Virus record (IMG/VR): IMGVR_UViG_3300025164_000007
Coordinates: 1 to 45,336 of that record
Length of the DNA stretch: 45,336 nt
Reading direction: 5' to 3' (one strand)
From: a virus
The position numbers and the translations under genes were made by a program. Shown in pieces: positions 7,922 through 15,901 of the stretch. How positions within the stretch are numbered: the first letter of the stretch is position 1; the number at the start of each line of letters is the position of its first letter. The notes beneath the pieces were generated by a model. The model was given only the letters and a program-made list of their open reading frames with translations. It was not told the DNA's origin and did not search any database.

Positions 7922-8922
7922 TACCTGCGCCTCCCACCCACGAAATCAGACTCCGGACGAAAAGGGATAAACTCCAACCTCCACTCCGGGACCAGCGGCG
8001 GCTGCCCGGTACGATCCCACATGCGGGCCTCCTGGACGCCCTTCCTGGCAGCAGCCTCAACCGTCAGTAGATTCACCCCGCAACGACACTGATAGCGCCA
8101 CGGCGGCGTGAAAAACTGCCACATCGGATCGTCGCGCCGATAGATGCCGGTCCCGGACAAACCGAGGCTTGCTAGCGCCAAGTGATCCGGGCCAACCCTC
8201 GTGTCGCGGATTGGCAGGTACTCCTGGTACGGGAAGATCTCGCGCACCACCGGGTTGTCAGCCAACTCGTCGTATGCCTCGTGGAATCCGGCCTGAATGT
8301 TCGTCCGGTAGACGTTCTCTAGGTGGCCCGGGCCGATGAAACTGGACTGCAGCGACTCGCCCAGATTCTTCTCGAACGTCTCGAGCGATGCCCCTTCCTG
8401 AATGGTCTCGACCAACGTGTCCCGGATCCGGCCGATCACCTCGTCCGACTGCTCTTTGGCCATCGTGAACGCCCTGGACCTGGCATCCCTGCCCAACTGG
8501 TCGAATTCGTCCCTCGTGACGATATTCCGCTCCGCAAGGGCCTCCGCTGCCCTCTCAATGACCGGGAATCTCACTATCGGCTCATTTCCCTCCGGACCGC
8601 CCGTCAGCGTCTCAAACGAAACTGGAGGTCTTGGGGGGCCCTCGATCGCATCAAGGGCCAGAGCTGGCAATTGTGATATGACCTGGTCAGCACCAGCCAC
8701 CCAGGCGATTATCTCAGCATCTGCCGCGGTCTCGCCAAGGCTAGGCTCCAGGTCGTCCAGCAGCGACCGAGCCGTCAAAAGAAAGGTATCGACTGGCTGC
8801 CCAAGTCCGATATTCGTCAGCTCGTAAAGCAGGACTCTACGGTAATCCGACGCAATAGTCTCTGCCGCCAGCAACGATCGGCCAATAATCGTTTCGACCA
8901 CCTTGCGTCGAGCATCGGGCAT
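7921..8922 (-). CDS. Minor head protein (Mu gpF/SPP1 gp7-like)
   Basis: 333 residues from the ATG at 8920-8922 (a TTG at 8949 is an alternative). The C-terminal part carries the family signature ENVYRTNIQAGFHEAYDE...YLPIRDTRVGPDHLALASLGLSGTG, then WQFFTPPWRYQCRCGVNLLT. These head morphogenesis proteins associate with the portal or capsid and help DNA injection. It lies 36 kb from the portal gene, an odd separation. Confidence 0.8.
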   Translation of the reverse strand: MPDARRKVVETIIGRSLLAAETIASDYRRVLLYELTNIGLGQPVDTFLLTARSLLDDLEPSLGETAADAEIIAWVAGADQVISQLPALALDAIEGPPRPPVSFETLTGGPEGNEPIVRFPVIERAAEALAERNIVTRDEFDQLGRDARSRAFTMAKEQSDEVIGRIRDTLVETIQEGASLETFEKNLGESLQSSFIGPGHLENVYRTNIQAGFHEAYDELADNPVVREIFPYQEYLPIRDTRVGPDHLALASLGLSGTGIYRRDDPMWQFFTPPWRYQCRCGVNLLTVEAAARKGVQEARMWDRTGQPPLVPEWRLEFIPFRPESDFVGGRRR

Positions 8923-8929
8923 GTTTGGA

Positions 8930-9142
8930 TCATCTGGTATGGCCCCCAAGCTCTACCAGGTAAATTTCAGTGGCCCGTTGCCACCGTGTCGCCGGGGGCT
9001 CGTGTGCCACCATGGTAACCGCTTGATCCCATTCCGGCAAATCGGCGACCCAGCATGGCCTATCGCGGCCCTTGTCCATTTGCTCCCTCGCAACGCTGGC
9101 GAGGGCCCTGATGCGCTTTGCCTCCTGTGGGCTGATCGTCAC
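8930..9142 (-). CDS. Small hypothetical protein
   Basis: 70 residues from the GTG at 9140-9142, overlapping the previous stop by 3-4 bases. Helical, basic/acidic mixture with AKRIRALASVAREQMDKGRDRPCWVADLPEWDQAV. The stop lies 8 bp before the next start. No family recognised. Confidence 0.6.
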   Translation of the reverse strand: MTISPQEAKRIRALASVAREQMDKGRDRPCWVADLPEWDQAVTMVAHEPPATRWQRATEIYLVELGGHTR

Positions 9143-9339
9143 TTGATCCGGCCGCCCATCTGCTTGTAGATGTGAGTCACGACCGCGTAGAAATCCTCGG
9201 CCGGTGAGTCTTTTGCAGCCTTCTTGGCCTCTTCCCAAATTCCCTCATTTACAACCCACGACGGCGGGTTTCTCTTGAAGTCCTCGGCCTGACGCTTGGC
9301 ATCCTTTCCATACAATCGATCGTCACTTGTCAATTCCAC
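9139..9339 (-). CDS. Small conserved phage protein (WVVNEGIWEEAKKAA type)
   Basis: 66 residues, GTG start after AAGGG. RNPPSWVVNEGIWEEAKKAAKD...FYAVVTHIYKQMGGRIK is a pattern I associate with short conserved phage proteins that precede head genes; the function is unknown. Its stop overlaps the next start (GTGA). Confidence 0.65.
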   Translation of the reverse strand: MELTSDDRLYGKDAKRQAEDFKRNPPSWVVNEGIWEEAKKAAKDSPAEDFYAVVTHIYKQMGGRIK

Positions 9340-9351
9340 AATACGATCCCT

Positions 9352-9567
9352 TCAAAAAATGAACTCTGCAATAACGCCAACCGCTTCCCGGACCGACAGC
9401 CAAATCGGGTGCCGGTCGCCGTGGATCCACTTTACGGCGAGTGCGCCAATCAGGATACCCGACAATCCACCCGTGATCACTTGAAATCCGATCGCTGCCC
9501 GCATCCATAGCGGCATCGATCTGGTCCGATTCTTGTGTGCACGCAAAACTCTTAGATCATTTGCCAT
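9352..9567 (-). CDS. Small membrane protein
   Basis: 71 residues from the ATG at 9565-9567, with GTGAGGG upstream, overlapping the exonuclease stop. Basic N-terminus (LRVLRAHKNRTRS) and one or two hydrophobic segments (AAIGFQVITGGLSGILIGALAV). Size and topology would suit a holin or a superinfection-exclusion protein, but nothing specific is recognised. Confidence 0.6.
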   Translation of the reverse strand: MANDLRVLRAHKNRTRSMPLWMRAAIGFQVITGGLSGILIGALAVKWIHGDRHPIWLSVREAVGVIAEFIF

Positions 9568-10127
9568 GTATCCCTCACCGGAACTACTTGGCCGCTGATA
9601 CCGTTCACTACGTACTTGTATTTCTGCAAGAAACTGCAAAGGTCCCTCTCCAACCGGACATCGTCCATGCAATACTCGACCAACCTGGGCCAATTCCCCT
9701 CCTGCCACAACTTCGGTGCATCGGCGCCGTGGCCACTTTTCCCTACTCCCAATGTTCCCTTGCAAACGACGTCCAGACCCCACCCGGCATGCCGACTGCT
9801 GAACGAATGCGGATCTAGCCGAAGCGCCGACCAAATCCGCATCAGCAAATCGTCTGTCTTCGATCGCAAATCCTCAACTCGCTCTCGGGACGGCAGGCCC
9901 CAAATCACCGGGAAATCAAACTTCCAGATGTTGTACCCGCTGATCCGGTCAGCCTTCAGGATTCGATCCTTTAGGGCCTCAACATCATTGGGCCCATAGA
10001 TTCGGTATCGGTCCGTGGTGAATTCATAAACCACAGCGCACGATACGCCCATCTGGTCGGTGTTGTTCCACCCTCCGACTTGCTCGATTGTCTTTTGGAT
10101 TTCGACGTCAACAACGATGTGGTCCAC
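9552..10127 (-). CDS. DEDD 3'-5' exonuclease (DnaQ/RNase H-like)
   Basis: 191 residues from the GTG at 10125-10127, which has GGGGAGG six bases upstream; a longer TTG-started reading from 10220 overlaps the zinc-ribbon gene. Motif 1 VVDVE (Asp7, Glu9), motif 2 SGYNIWKFDFPV (Asn66, Asp71), motif 3 YCMDDVRLE (Tyr152, Asp156), so the DEDDy set is complete. Such exonucleases provide proofreading-like or end-resection activity for recombination. Confidence 0.75.
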   Translation of the reverse strand: MDHIVVDVEIQKTIEQVGGWNNTDQMGVSCAVVYEFTTDRYRIYGPNDVEALKDRILKADRISGYNIWKFDFPVIWGLPSRERVEDLRSKTDDLLMRIWSALRLDPHSFSSRHAGWGLDVVCKGTLGVGKSGHGADAPKLWQEGNWPRLVEYCMDDVRLERDLCSFLQKYKYVVNGISGQVVPVRDTWQMI

Positions 10128-10128
10128 A

Positions 10129-10287
10129 CTAGTCCTCCCCTTCCCAATGTTCTCCGGCACCTTGCTGGATTTCCCCGCCACACTTGACGCACTTACGAGG
10201 ATGCCCTGGCGGGTAATCAAGTATTTCCTCGTGGCATTCCTCGCACACCGCGCCGCGCTCGATCATTTCAGCCAGACGATCATCCAT
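10129..10287 (-). CDS. 52-aa zinc-ribbon protein
   Basis: ATG at 10285-10287 with GAGGAAA upstream, overlapping the end of the annealing gene. Product MDDRLAEMIERGAVCEECHEEIL...KCVKCGGEI...EHWEGED: two CxxC pairs (CEEC and CVKC) 18 residues apart form a classical zinc ribbon, as in small DNA-binding phage proteins. Missed easily because of its length. The next gene starts 2 bases after its stop. Confidence 0.75.
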   Translation of the reverse strand: MDDRLAEMIERGAVCEECHEEILDYPPGHPRKCVKCGGEIQQGAGEHWEGED

Positions 10288-11014
10288 TGGTTTCCTCATT
10301 TCCGAAAACGGACTCTTGCTGAATTTCGCTCAATCGGGCGTCGTAAGCCGCCCGAACCCGCGCGACATGGAACGGAGGGAATCCCCGGCTCACGATCGCG
10401 TTCAAGAACTTTTCTGCCTCTTCTACCGTCGCCGTCTTGATGTTATGCACCGCCTTTTGTACTTTCGCCGACAACTCTTGCGGGCTGAGATTTCGCCCTT
10501 CCTTTTCCTTGTAATATGCCTTGGCATCCTTGTACTTGTCGTCGTCGTATTCGCCATAGTACACGTCCGCATACCAGCCCAAGTACGTCATCGCCTTTTT
10601 CAGGCAATCAGTCTGGAGTTTCTTATTCGTATCCGATCCCTTCCGGCAAGGCCAGTCCGCCGTGACCGCGAACGACCCGCCAGGCCAGTAGAATTCCGCC
10701 AGCATCTCGACCTCTGCTGGCAGAGTTTCCTCACACGTGATTTGCCTCTGCCTGTCGTCCGTCTCCGTCCACGTCCGTTTGGATTGACCGCGATTGCGAA
10801 GTCTGATTTTCCGCAATCCCCACTCTGCGCCGTACGGTCCCCAAAGTGCCGTTGCGCGTTCCTTGATCCACGTCGCGTCGACCGCCGTGAATTTTCGCTT
10901 ACCCATCTCGACCGACTTTACGTGCGCGGCGTCCACATGCCGAACTGCATTCCACAGCTTCAGGTTCTCCGACTGCTGTTCGTCGTCCACGATCTGTTCA
11001 AATACGCACCGCAT
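10280..11014 (-). CDS. Single-strand annealing recombinase (ERF/Rad52-like)
   Basis: 244 residues, ATG start. HVKSVEMGKRKFTAVDATWIKERATALWGPYGAEWGLRKIRLRN matches the conserved block of phage annealing proteins (F-T-A-[IV]-D-A...W-G-P-[FY]-G...W-G). It is followed by SFAVTADWPCRKGSDTNKKLQTDCLKKAMTYLGWYADVYYGEYDDDKY, with the conserved small-residue and helical pattern. These proteins anneal homologous single strands during recombination-dependent replication. Overlaps the next small gene by 8 bp. Confidence 0.65.
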   Translation of the reverse strand: MRCVFEQIVDDEQQSENLKLWNAVRHVDAAHVKSVEMGKRKFTAVDATWIKERATALWGPYGAEWGLRKIRLRNRGQSKRTWTETDDRQRQITCEETLPAEVEMLAEFYWPGGSFAVTADWPCRKGSDTNKKLQTDCLKKAMTYLGWYADVYYGEYDDDKYKDAKAYYKEKEGRNLSPQELSAKVQKAVHNIKTATVEEAEKFLNAIVSRGFPPFHVARVRAAYDARLSEIQQESVFGNEETNG

Positions 11015-11016
11015 TT

Positions 11017-12423
11017 CTATTGCCCTTTCCTTGATCGGCCGAGTTTAAATACGTAGTGGCACTCCGCACCTTCGCTGACGCGCTCCACTAGCACTTGCGC
11101 ATCCAAGTCCTCCGCGATTGCCTCCAACTCCTGCAGCCTCTGCTCGTCCAGCAACGATCCGTCGCGGATGATTGCGTATCGGAACACCGGGTTCAGGCTC
11201 ACCGCAATCGCCACGGCAATCTTCAGCTGCTCGCTTGACGCCAAGTCCGGCAGCACGTGGCCGTTCCACACCAAGCCTCCAGCCTCGTCAAATCCAAGAC
11301 CCTCAATAGGCCATTTAGCCTCTGCCATGGTCTTCTTTTTGTTCCTGTCCAATGCCTCGATCGACTCGGTCAGCTCCAGGGATTCTTTCTTGAGCCCATT
11401 CCGCTGCTGCATGACAGCCAGCCGCGCGTCAACCGCTTCGATCTTCGTGTTGATCTCCGCCGCCTTTTCAATTCGTACGCGGATCGGCTCCGGGTCGACC
11501 TCCGGTTTCCCAAACAGTGGCAACTTTTCTATTTCGGCAAGCTGGATTTTAATCGTTCCGATCTCTCTCTGGAAATCACTACCCCTGCGCTCGGCCTCTT
11601 CAACAATCTTGCACAACATCCGACCCTTTTCGGCATTTAGCGCAGCAATGCGACGATCAAAATCATCGTGTATTCGTTGCGTCTCAACCTCTAGCTGGGG
11701 CGCCAACGTATCCCACCTAGTCATCACGTCTCGCAACTCCCTGTTTTTCTCGGCCATCGTGGCATTCAAAATTCTCAAGGATATGTTGTGATTTTCAGCC
11801 GCACGAATCTCCTGCACCTCTCGCGAAACGTCGATCTTCTCGCGCGGCACGTCGTCGTACATGGGCATCTCGCGCAGGTCGCCCTCGATGTCCCGCACTC
11901 GCCGATTCAATGCCGTTCGCGCATTGAATAGCCTAGTCCGCTCGATGTCCATTTCCGTGAAGTCCAGCCCGACCAGCTTCTGCACTATGTCCGCCTGGAC
12001 CGTGGGTTTTTCTCCGATGAATCGAACTGGGTCGAATTCAAGTTTTCTCGGCGTCAGCAAAGAATCCAAAATCTTCTGCGGCGTAGGTGCTGTCTCCCCA
12101 TCGTCCGCGATTATTTTCACTTCCGTTGTGTAGCTCAATCCGCCTTCGTCCCTCGTGATCACCCGATGGACCTTGCATGGCCAAGGCAGCGCCACTGTCC
12201 CTCCGTCCAATGCGATCACGATCTCTGCCTCGTCCTGGCCGTCTTGGATCGGGTCGCGCGGAAATAGTCGCTTACCACCGATCGCCATCGCGATCGCATC
12301 CAGCGCGCTCGACTTTCCCGCCGAGTTGGCCCCCCCCAAGATTGTCAGACCTCGGTCTCGGGGCCGAATGTCCGCGTACTCGCATCCCCGCACGTGATAC
12401 ACTTGGATCGTTTGCAATTTCAT
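11017..12423 (-). CDS. SMC/RecN-like AAA ATPase
   Basis: 468 residues from the ATG at 12421-12423, preceded by CACAAGGGG like the hairpin-SD leaders. Walker A GGANSAGKSSALDAIAMAIGG at residues about 30-50, then a long coiled-coil (about 170-350) and a signature-like LASSEQLKIAVAIAVSLNP followed by YAIIRDGSLLDEQRLQELEAIA, the D-loop/Walker B region. Phage ATPases of this kind work with single-strand annealing proteins in recombination and replication. It overlaps or abuts the annealing protein gene. Confidence 0.75.
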   Translation of the reverse strand: MKLQTIQVYHVRGCEYADIRPRDRGLTILGGANSAGKSSALDAIAMAIGGKRLFPRDPIQDGQDEAEIVIALDGGTVALPWPCKVHRVITRDEGGLSYTTEVKIIADDGETAPTPQKILDSLLTPRKLEFDPVRFIGEKPTVQADIVQKLVGLDFTEMDIERTRLFNARTALNRRVRDIEGDLREMPMYDDVPREKIDVSREVQEIRAAENHNISLRILNATMAEKNRELRDVMTRWDTLAPQLEVETQRIHDDFDRRIAALNAEKGRMLCKIVEEAERRGSDFQREIGTIKIQLAEIEKLPLFGKPEVDPEPIRVRIEKAAEINTKIEAVDARLAVMQQRNGLKKESLELTESIEALDRNKKKTMAEAKWPIEGLGFDEAGGLVWNGHVLPDLASSEQLKIAVAIAVSLNPVFRYAIIRDGSLLDEQRLQELEAIAEDLDAQVLVERVSEGAECHYVFKLGRSRKGQ

Positions 12424-12502
12424 GTCCTTGCCCCTTGTGTGATAGTTGACCGATAAAAAACACCAGACCGCGCACCGCGATGCGCGGGGTTGGCAGCTCC
12501 TA

Positions 12503-12832
12503 TCAGTTCTTGTCGAAGAAAAGCGTTTCCCAATAGCTGGCATTTTGCGACTCTCGCAAAGTCTTGTCCAGATACGCAAACAACTCCGGGAAATCTCTTC
12601 GCTCTAGCTCGTCCTCTTCTCCCATGATCCTATTTACAGTCAAGTCGCACAGCTCGGCCCTGTCCGAGCTCCCTGGGTATCCGCTGCCGTCCTTGTAGTA
12701 GATCACCCGAGGCTCTCCGGGCTTTAATTCGAACTGCAACGTTGCCTCCGCCGTCAACCAAAACGATTTCTGATTCTTCCGAGGAAGTTCGATTTCGAAC
12801 GTGTGCCCTATGTTCTGCGTGGTTCGTGTCAT
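12503..12832 (-). CDS. Hypothetical protein of the recombination operon
   Basis: 109 residues from the ATG at 12830-12832 (a TTG five codons earlier is possible). GHTFEIELPRKNQKSFWLTAEATLQFELKPGEPRVIYYKDG is beta-rich; the C-terminal half is helical and acidic (NRIMGEEDELERRDFPELFAYLDKTLRES). First gene after the TATAAT promoter. No family recognised. Confidence 0.65.
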   Translation of the reverse strand: MTRTTQNIGHTFEIELPRKNQKSFWLTAEATLQFELKPGEPRVIYYKDGSGYPGSSDRAELCDLTVNRIMGEEDELERRDFPELFAYLDKTLRESQNASYWETLFFDKN

Positions 12833-12856
12833 TTGGTGTGTCTCCAAAAGCTACAT

Positions 12857-12886
12857 ATTATACGATCACATAATATCAAACAAGAA
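12857..12886 (-). promoter_or_regulatory. Sigma70-like promoter for the recombination operon
   Basis: On the minus strand a perfect TATAAT (12857-12862) is preceded by TTCTTG (12881-12886, spacer 18) or TTGTTT (12878-12883, spacer 15). The -10 overlaps an AT-rich dyad TATTAT...ATAATA (12856-12875) that could be an operator. The start codon of the next gene is about 25 bases downstream of the -10. It would drive genes from 12.8 to about 9 kb. Confidence 0.55.
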
Positions 12887-12914
12887 TGCTCGACAGCGAT
12901 TTCCCATACTTTTT

Positions 12915-13439
12915 TTAGATCCTCGACAAGATATCGGCAACCCGTGCCGAATAGTCAGAATTGATCGCCAACAGTTCTTCCCTCGTCCACTGACCGCTTT
13001 TCCACTTCAGCGCCAGCAGCCGGTCAATGGTTTCCTGGCCGCGGTTCCGCAGCATCCATGGCCAGTATTCGTCCTTGTTCCCTCCCAGCACGACATTGCA
13101 CCGATGGCATTGCGGGTTGACCCCGTCCGGCTCAAACAGGATCCCCTTCGACCGAGACTGCAGGAAATGCCCCGCATGCATATTCCTGTCGTCCCAAGGG
13201 AGCCTGATGCCGCACGTGACGCACGTGCAATACCCCTCATGATCAGACTTGCTCAGCTTCAGCCACTGTGAAAACACCGCCCACGTAGATCGCTTCAGCG
13301 CCGACACGCCCTCCCGTCGCGCGACCCGGCTGGAACAATACGGGCAAATTTGCTCCTTGACCACTCCGCGACCCGCACGCTTCGGCACAAAGCGCTTGCC
13401 GCATTCCTGGCAACGGATCGTCTTTACCCTAGCCGTCAT
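12915..13439 (-). CDS. ninG: NinG/Rap-like recombination nuclease
   Basis: 174 residues, ATG overlapping the upstream stop. N-terminal zinc-finger pairs CQECGKRF and CPYC, then the NinG core: WAVFSQWLKLSKSDHEGYCTCVTCGIRLPWDDRNMHAGHFLQSRSKG, VNPQCHRCNVVLGGNKDEYWPW. This order (CVTC, GH, QCHRCN) is the HNH-like signature of lambda NinG/Rap, a Holliday-junction and branched-DNA endonuclease. It belongs with the downstream annealing and ATPase genes. Confidence 0.8.
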   Translation of the reverse strand: MTARVKTIRCQECGKRFVPKRAGRGVVKEQICPYCSSRVARREGVSALKRSTWAVFSQWLKLSKSDHEGYCTCVTCGIRLPWDDRNMHAGHFLQSRSKGILFEPDGVNPQCHRCNVVLGGNKDEYWPWMLRNRGQETIDRLLALKWKSGQWTREELLAINSDYSARVADILSRI

Positions 13440-13681
13440 CCTCTGACTGCTTTCGCTGTCTCAAACGCCGACTCAAATGCCGACTCGCCTGCTGCGTCAG
13501 AGATTGGCGACGCCGGCCCAGCGCTCCAATAGCCCCCGTTGCTGTCGACGATCCGGCGCAGCCAGCAGTCACCTGTCCGCTTGATCTGATGCAAATGGAC
13601 ACCTCCAGTCGCTCGTTTGTCCGTGCCAACCTGATACGTGTACGCCCTTACTTCCCAGGTGTTCCACGAAGTTCGTCGCAT
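13436..13681 (-). CDS. Small hypothetical protein (hairpin-SD leader)
   Basis: 81 residues from the ATG at 13679-13681 with AAGGGAG in the leader. MRRTSWNTWEVRAYTYQVGTDKRATGGVHLHQIKR... mixed strand/helix with a C-terminal Ala/Glu/Phe-rich helix (GESAFESAFETAKAVRG). It overlaps the NinG-like gene by 4 bp (ATGA). No family recognised. Confidence 0.6.
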   Translation of the reverse strand: MRRTSWNTWEVRAYTYQVGTDKRATGGVHLHQIKRTGDCWLRRIVDSNGGYWSAGPASPISDAAGESAFESAFETAKAVRG

Positions 13682-13685
13682 CGTT

Positions 13686-13713
13686 CTCCCTTGTGTTGTG
13701 GCCCCGGTGGGCC
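13686..13713 (-). promoter_or_regulatory. Hairpin-SD leader cassette, copy A
   Basis: On the minus strand GGCCC/GGGCC (13700-13713) is followed by ACAACACAAGGGAGA and the ATG at 13681. The hairpin begins immediately after the stop codon of the upstream gene. Confidence 0.7.
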
Positions 13714-14703
13714 TCAGCTTATCGACGCCGATTTTTTCGCGGCCTTCTGTACAGCAATCTCCCGCAATCGCTGCTGCGTCGCCTCGTCCGACTCCACGAT
13801 GCTCCGATAGACCTCCTCCCCGTGGCACCCCGCATACTTGCTCAGCCACGTGGCCGCCTCCTCGGGACTGATGCCGCGGTCGGCGGCACTGGCCAGGCAC
13901 GCTGCTTGCATTACGTCCTCCGGCACCCAGTAGTAGTCCCGCCAGTCGTCACCACCAGTAATCGAGTGATGCCACCCGAGCCGGCCGTCAGATAGCCGGA
14001 ACGCATAGGCGCAGGACCCTTCCCCAAATCGGATAGATTCGCCTGTTCCCCCGATGTCACCAGGACGGACTGTGCAACAGACAAGTCCTGACTTGGCGGC
14101 TTCCCATGCGGTCATCCGAGCATCCTGCTCTACCTTGGCCTTGGCGGCTACGTCCTTTGCGATCTGTTGCCTCTCGGCCGCCTCAGCAGCCTGAGCCGCG
14201 TCGATCGCCCTCTCCTCGACCGTTGGCTCAACCTCCACGCCGTCCCAGGTGTAATGTCCCCCGGGCTGCTCGCCGAAGATATCACAATCGTCGAGGAAAT
14301 CGCGTGACATATACCGCCGTTCCGAACGAGCTACCTGGACGATCCGCTTTCCGGTTCTGGACCGGTGGATCGTGCCGTTCGGGTCGCCATCGTCGTGCTT
14401 GTTCAGGCCGTACACCTCGTACGTCCTGGTAGAGGCCCCAGCCATTGCTGTGCGCTCGTACCGGGACGCCAGCACGCCTGGATCCTCGTCTCCTACCAAG
14501 TCCGCTGGTGGTGGTGAGGCGTACAGGGTCCCACCGACCAGCGCCTGGCACTCCGCTCGGACCTCCTCGGTCGGAGCGTACCAGCTTTTACTGCCGGGAT
14601 CCCACGCGCATCCTTTCCCCTTGATGGCGCCTCTGTGCGCGTAAGTCTCGCCCGAGATTCGCAATCCCAGGCCGACAACCGAACTAGCTTCCTGACGTGT
14701 CAT
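13714..14703 (-). CDS. Hypothetical accessory protein 2, DUF5710-like N-terminus
   Basis: 329 residues from the ATG at 14701-14703, right after the hairpin/SD cassette. Residues about 14-48 (LRISGETYAHRGAIKGKGCAWDP..., SWYAPTEEVR) resemble the DUF5710 module found in conjugative and phage proteins, often near primases or nucleases. The middle has a long charged helix (IDAAQAAEAAERQQIAKDVAAKAKVEQDARM) and the C-terminus a second mixed domain (GWHHSITGGDDWRDYYWVPEDV). Function unknown. Confidence 0.6.
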   Translation of the reverse strand: MTRQEASSVVGLGLRISGETYAHRGAIKGKGCAWDPGSKSWYAPTEEVRAECQALVGGTLYASPPPADLVGDEDPGVLASRYERTAMAGASTRTYEVYGLNKHDDGDPNGTIHRSRTGKRIVQVARSERRYMSRDFLDDCDIFGEQPGGHYTWDGVEVEPTVEERAIDAAQAAEAAERQQIAKDVAAKAKVEQDARMTAWEAAKSGLVCCTVRPGDIGGTGESIRFGEGSCAYAFRLSDGRLGWHHSITGGDDWRDYYWVPEDVMQAACLASAADRGISPEEAATWLSKYAGCHGEEVYRSIVESDEATQQRLREIAVQKAAKKSASIS

Positions 14704-14706
14704 CGT

Positions 14707-14739
14707 TTCCCCTTTCATGTTGTGGCCCCCGCGGGGGGC
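14707..14739 (-). promoter_or_regulatory. Hairpin-SD leader cassette, copy B
   Basis: On the minus strand GCCCCC-GC-GGGGGC (14725-14739) is followed by CACAACATGAAAGGGGAAACG and the ATG at 14703. The ACAACA core and the AAGGGGA ribosome site are conserved. Confidence 0.65.
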
Positions 14740-14746
14740 TAATCCA

Positions 14747-14944
14747 TTACTCAATCCTCACCAGTGCCGCGCTTGATCGAGGATACGCACGATGAATTTT
14801 CCGCAATGTGCCCCGCGCCTGCGATAACGACATGCGTTGCGCAGCTTGACTGGTGAGTTTCCAGTCGCAGCAAATGCACTGCCACCGGTTCTGCCGGATG
14901 GCATACCAATTCCCCATGAACATCGCACAGACGATGAATTTCAT
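14747..14944 (-). CDS. Small basic hypothetical protein (hairpin-SD leader)
   Basis: 65 residues from the ATG at 14942-14944. MKFIVCAMFMGNWYAIRQNRWQCICCDWKLTSQAAQRMS: Cys/Trp-rich N-terminal part (CICCDW) and a basic C-terminus (LRKIHRAYPRSS). Possibly a small metal-binding or nucleic-acid-binding protein. The hairpin/SD cassette precedes it. Confidence 0.6.
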   Translation of the reverse strand: MKFIVCAMFMGNWYAIRQNRWQCICCDWKLTSQAAQRMSLSQARGTLRKIHRAYPRSSAALVRIE

Positions 14945-14951
14945 CACCTTA

Positions 14952-14981
14952 CCCCCTTTGTGTTGTGGCCCCCCTTGGGCC
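14952..14981 (-). promoter_or_regulatory. Hairpin-SD leader cassette, copy C
   Basis: On the minus strand a 5-6 bp stem GGCCC(C)/GGGCC (14967-14981) is followed by ACAACACAAAGGGGG and the ATG of the 65-residue gene seven bases later. Confidence 0.7.
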
Positions 14982-15060
14982 TTGTTGATGTGCGATGGCA
15001 TACATCCGCCGCGCAAAAAGGTGCACCATCACCACTCTGTGTGCGACCGCGGTCGCGAGG

Positions 15061-15140
15061 AAAAAAGGCCGGCGCGGAAAACAGCGAGTCACCAACCGAA
15101 ACTCTAAAAGAAGACACGCTTTGATGGGGCCGCGCCGGCC
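15061..15140 (-). terminator. Long-loop intrinsic terminator or small structured RNA
   Basis: On the minus strand a perfect 11-bp stem (15130-15140 with 15067-15077) encloses 52 bases, with a possible inner pairing AGCG/CGCT, and is followed directly by T6 (15061-15066). The layout is a terminator with an unusually large, partly structured loop. It separates accessory gene 1 from the next one. Confidence 0.6.
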
Positions 15141-15199
15141 CAAGAATCACCTTAGTGAAAACGCTCCCGCCGCGACGCTCGTGGGGCGTTTCGGTTCCG

Positions 15200-15889
15200 T
15201 CACACAACGGCGGCCCATGCCGCCGCCGCCAGACACCCCTCGGCCGCGGCTCGGGACTCGGTCATTACGACCTGCCCCGCGACACACTCCACCCGCAGGC
15301 AGGCTGGCTTACCGTAGAGCCGTCCGCTACGGACGATCTCCACGGCCTGCCCGTGCGCCAACACGAGCAAGTACTCCGGGCCTCCACCCATCATTCCGGC
15401 TTGGCCTTGGGCCGCATAACCCTCAGCGACTACCGTCGCGGATGGTTTCCGCTCTTCGATCGGCGGCGGGCACGCTGGGCAACGGGCTCCGCCCATCGGG
15501 GCGTCGTGACCCAAGCTGGCCGCGCAGAAGGCGGCCTTATTCTCTTCGTTCGTGCCGTCGGCGCGATAGGCGCCGCGACCAGCTTCCACGCACCGCTCAT
15601 GCTCCGCAGCGGTGCACACGACCCTATCCCATTCTTCCGCCGAACGGGCGTCCCGAAGACGCCACGTACCACGGAACCCGGAATGATCCGGGATGTACAG
15701 GAGGGCATTTGCCCCCCCATCGGATTCGATCAGCAGATTTGCATCTCCTCCTGGCCGAATGTCGGACTCCATCACCGACCCAGGCGGTAACGGAACCGAT
15801 ACCAGCTTCCGGCCCCGGCCGGATTCTCCGACAGGAATCGTCCCGGAATCGCACCGGATTCCGGGACAGTCCATGGTGAAACAAAACAT
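15200..15889 (-). CDS. Hypothetical accessory protein 1 (hairpin-SD leader)
   Basis: 229 residues from the ATG at 15887-15889, just after a hairpin/SD cassette; a longer ORF reading from 16255 runs through that cassette and the tRNA-like element and is wrong. The sequence has CPGIRC at the start, several CP-C/C-A-A-x pairs (CPACPPPIEE), and a C-terminal region (GPEYLLVLAHGQAVEIVRS...) with no recognised fold. It is one of four neighbours with the same leader. Confidence 0.6.
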   Translation of the reverse strand: MFCFTMDCPGIRCDSGTIPVGESGRGRKLVSVPLPPGSVMESDIRPGGDANLLIESDGGANALLYIPDHSGFRGTWRLRDARSAEEWDRVVCTAAEHERCVEAGRGAYRADGTNEENKAAFCAASLGHDAPMGGARCPACPPPIEERKPSATVVAEGYAAQGQAGMMGGGPEYLLVLAHGQAVEIVRSGRLYGKPACLRVECVAGQVVMTESRAAAEGCLAAAAWAAVV

Positions 15890-15901
15890 GTGTCTTGTCC
15901 T

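Noticed and set aside
14944-15207. 87-residue minus-strand ORF from a TTG at 15207
   Set aside because: It overlaps a terminator-like structure and the leader cassette; no ribosome site.
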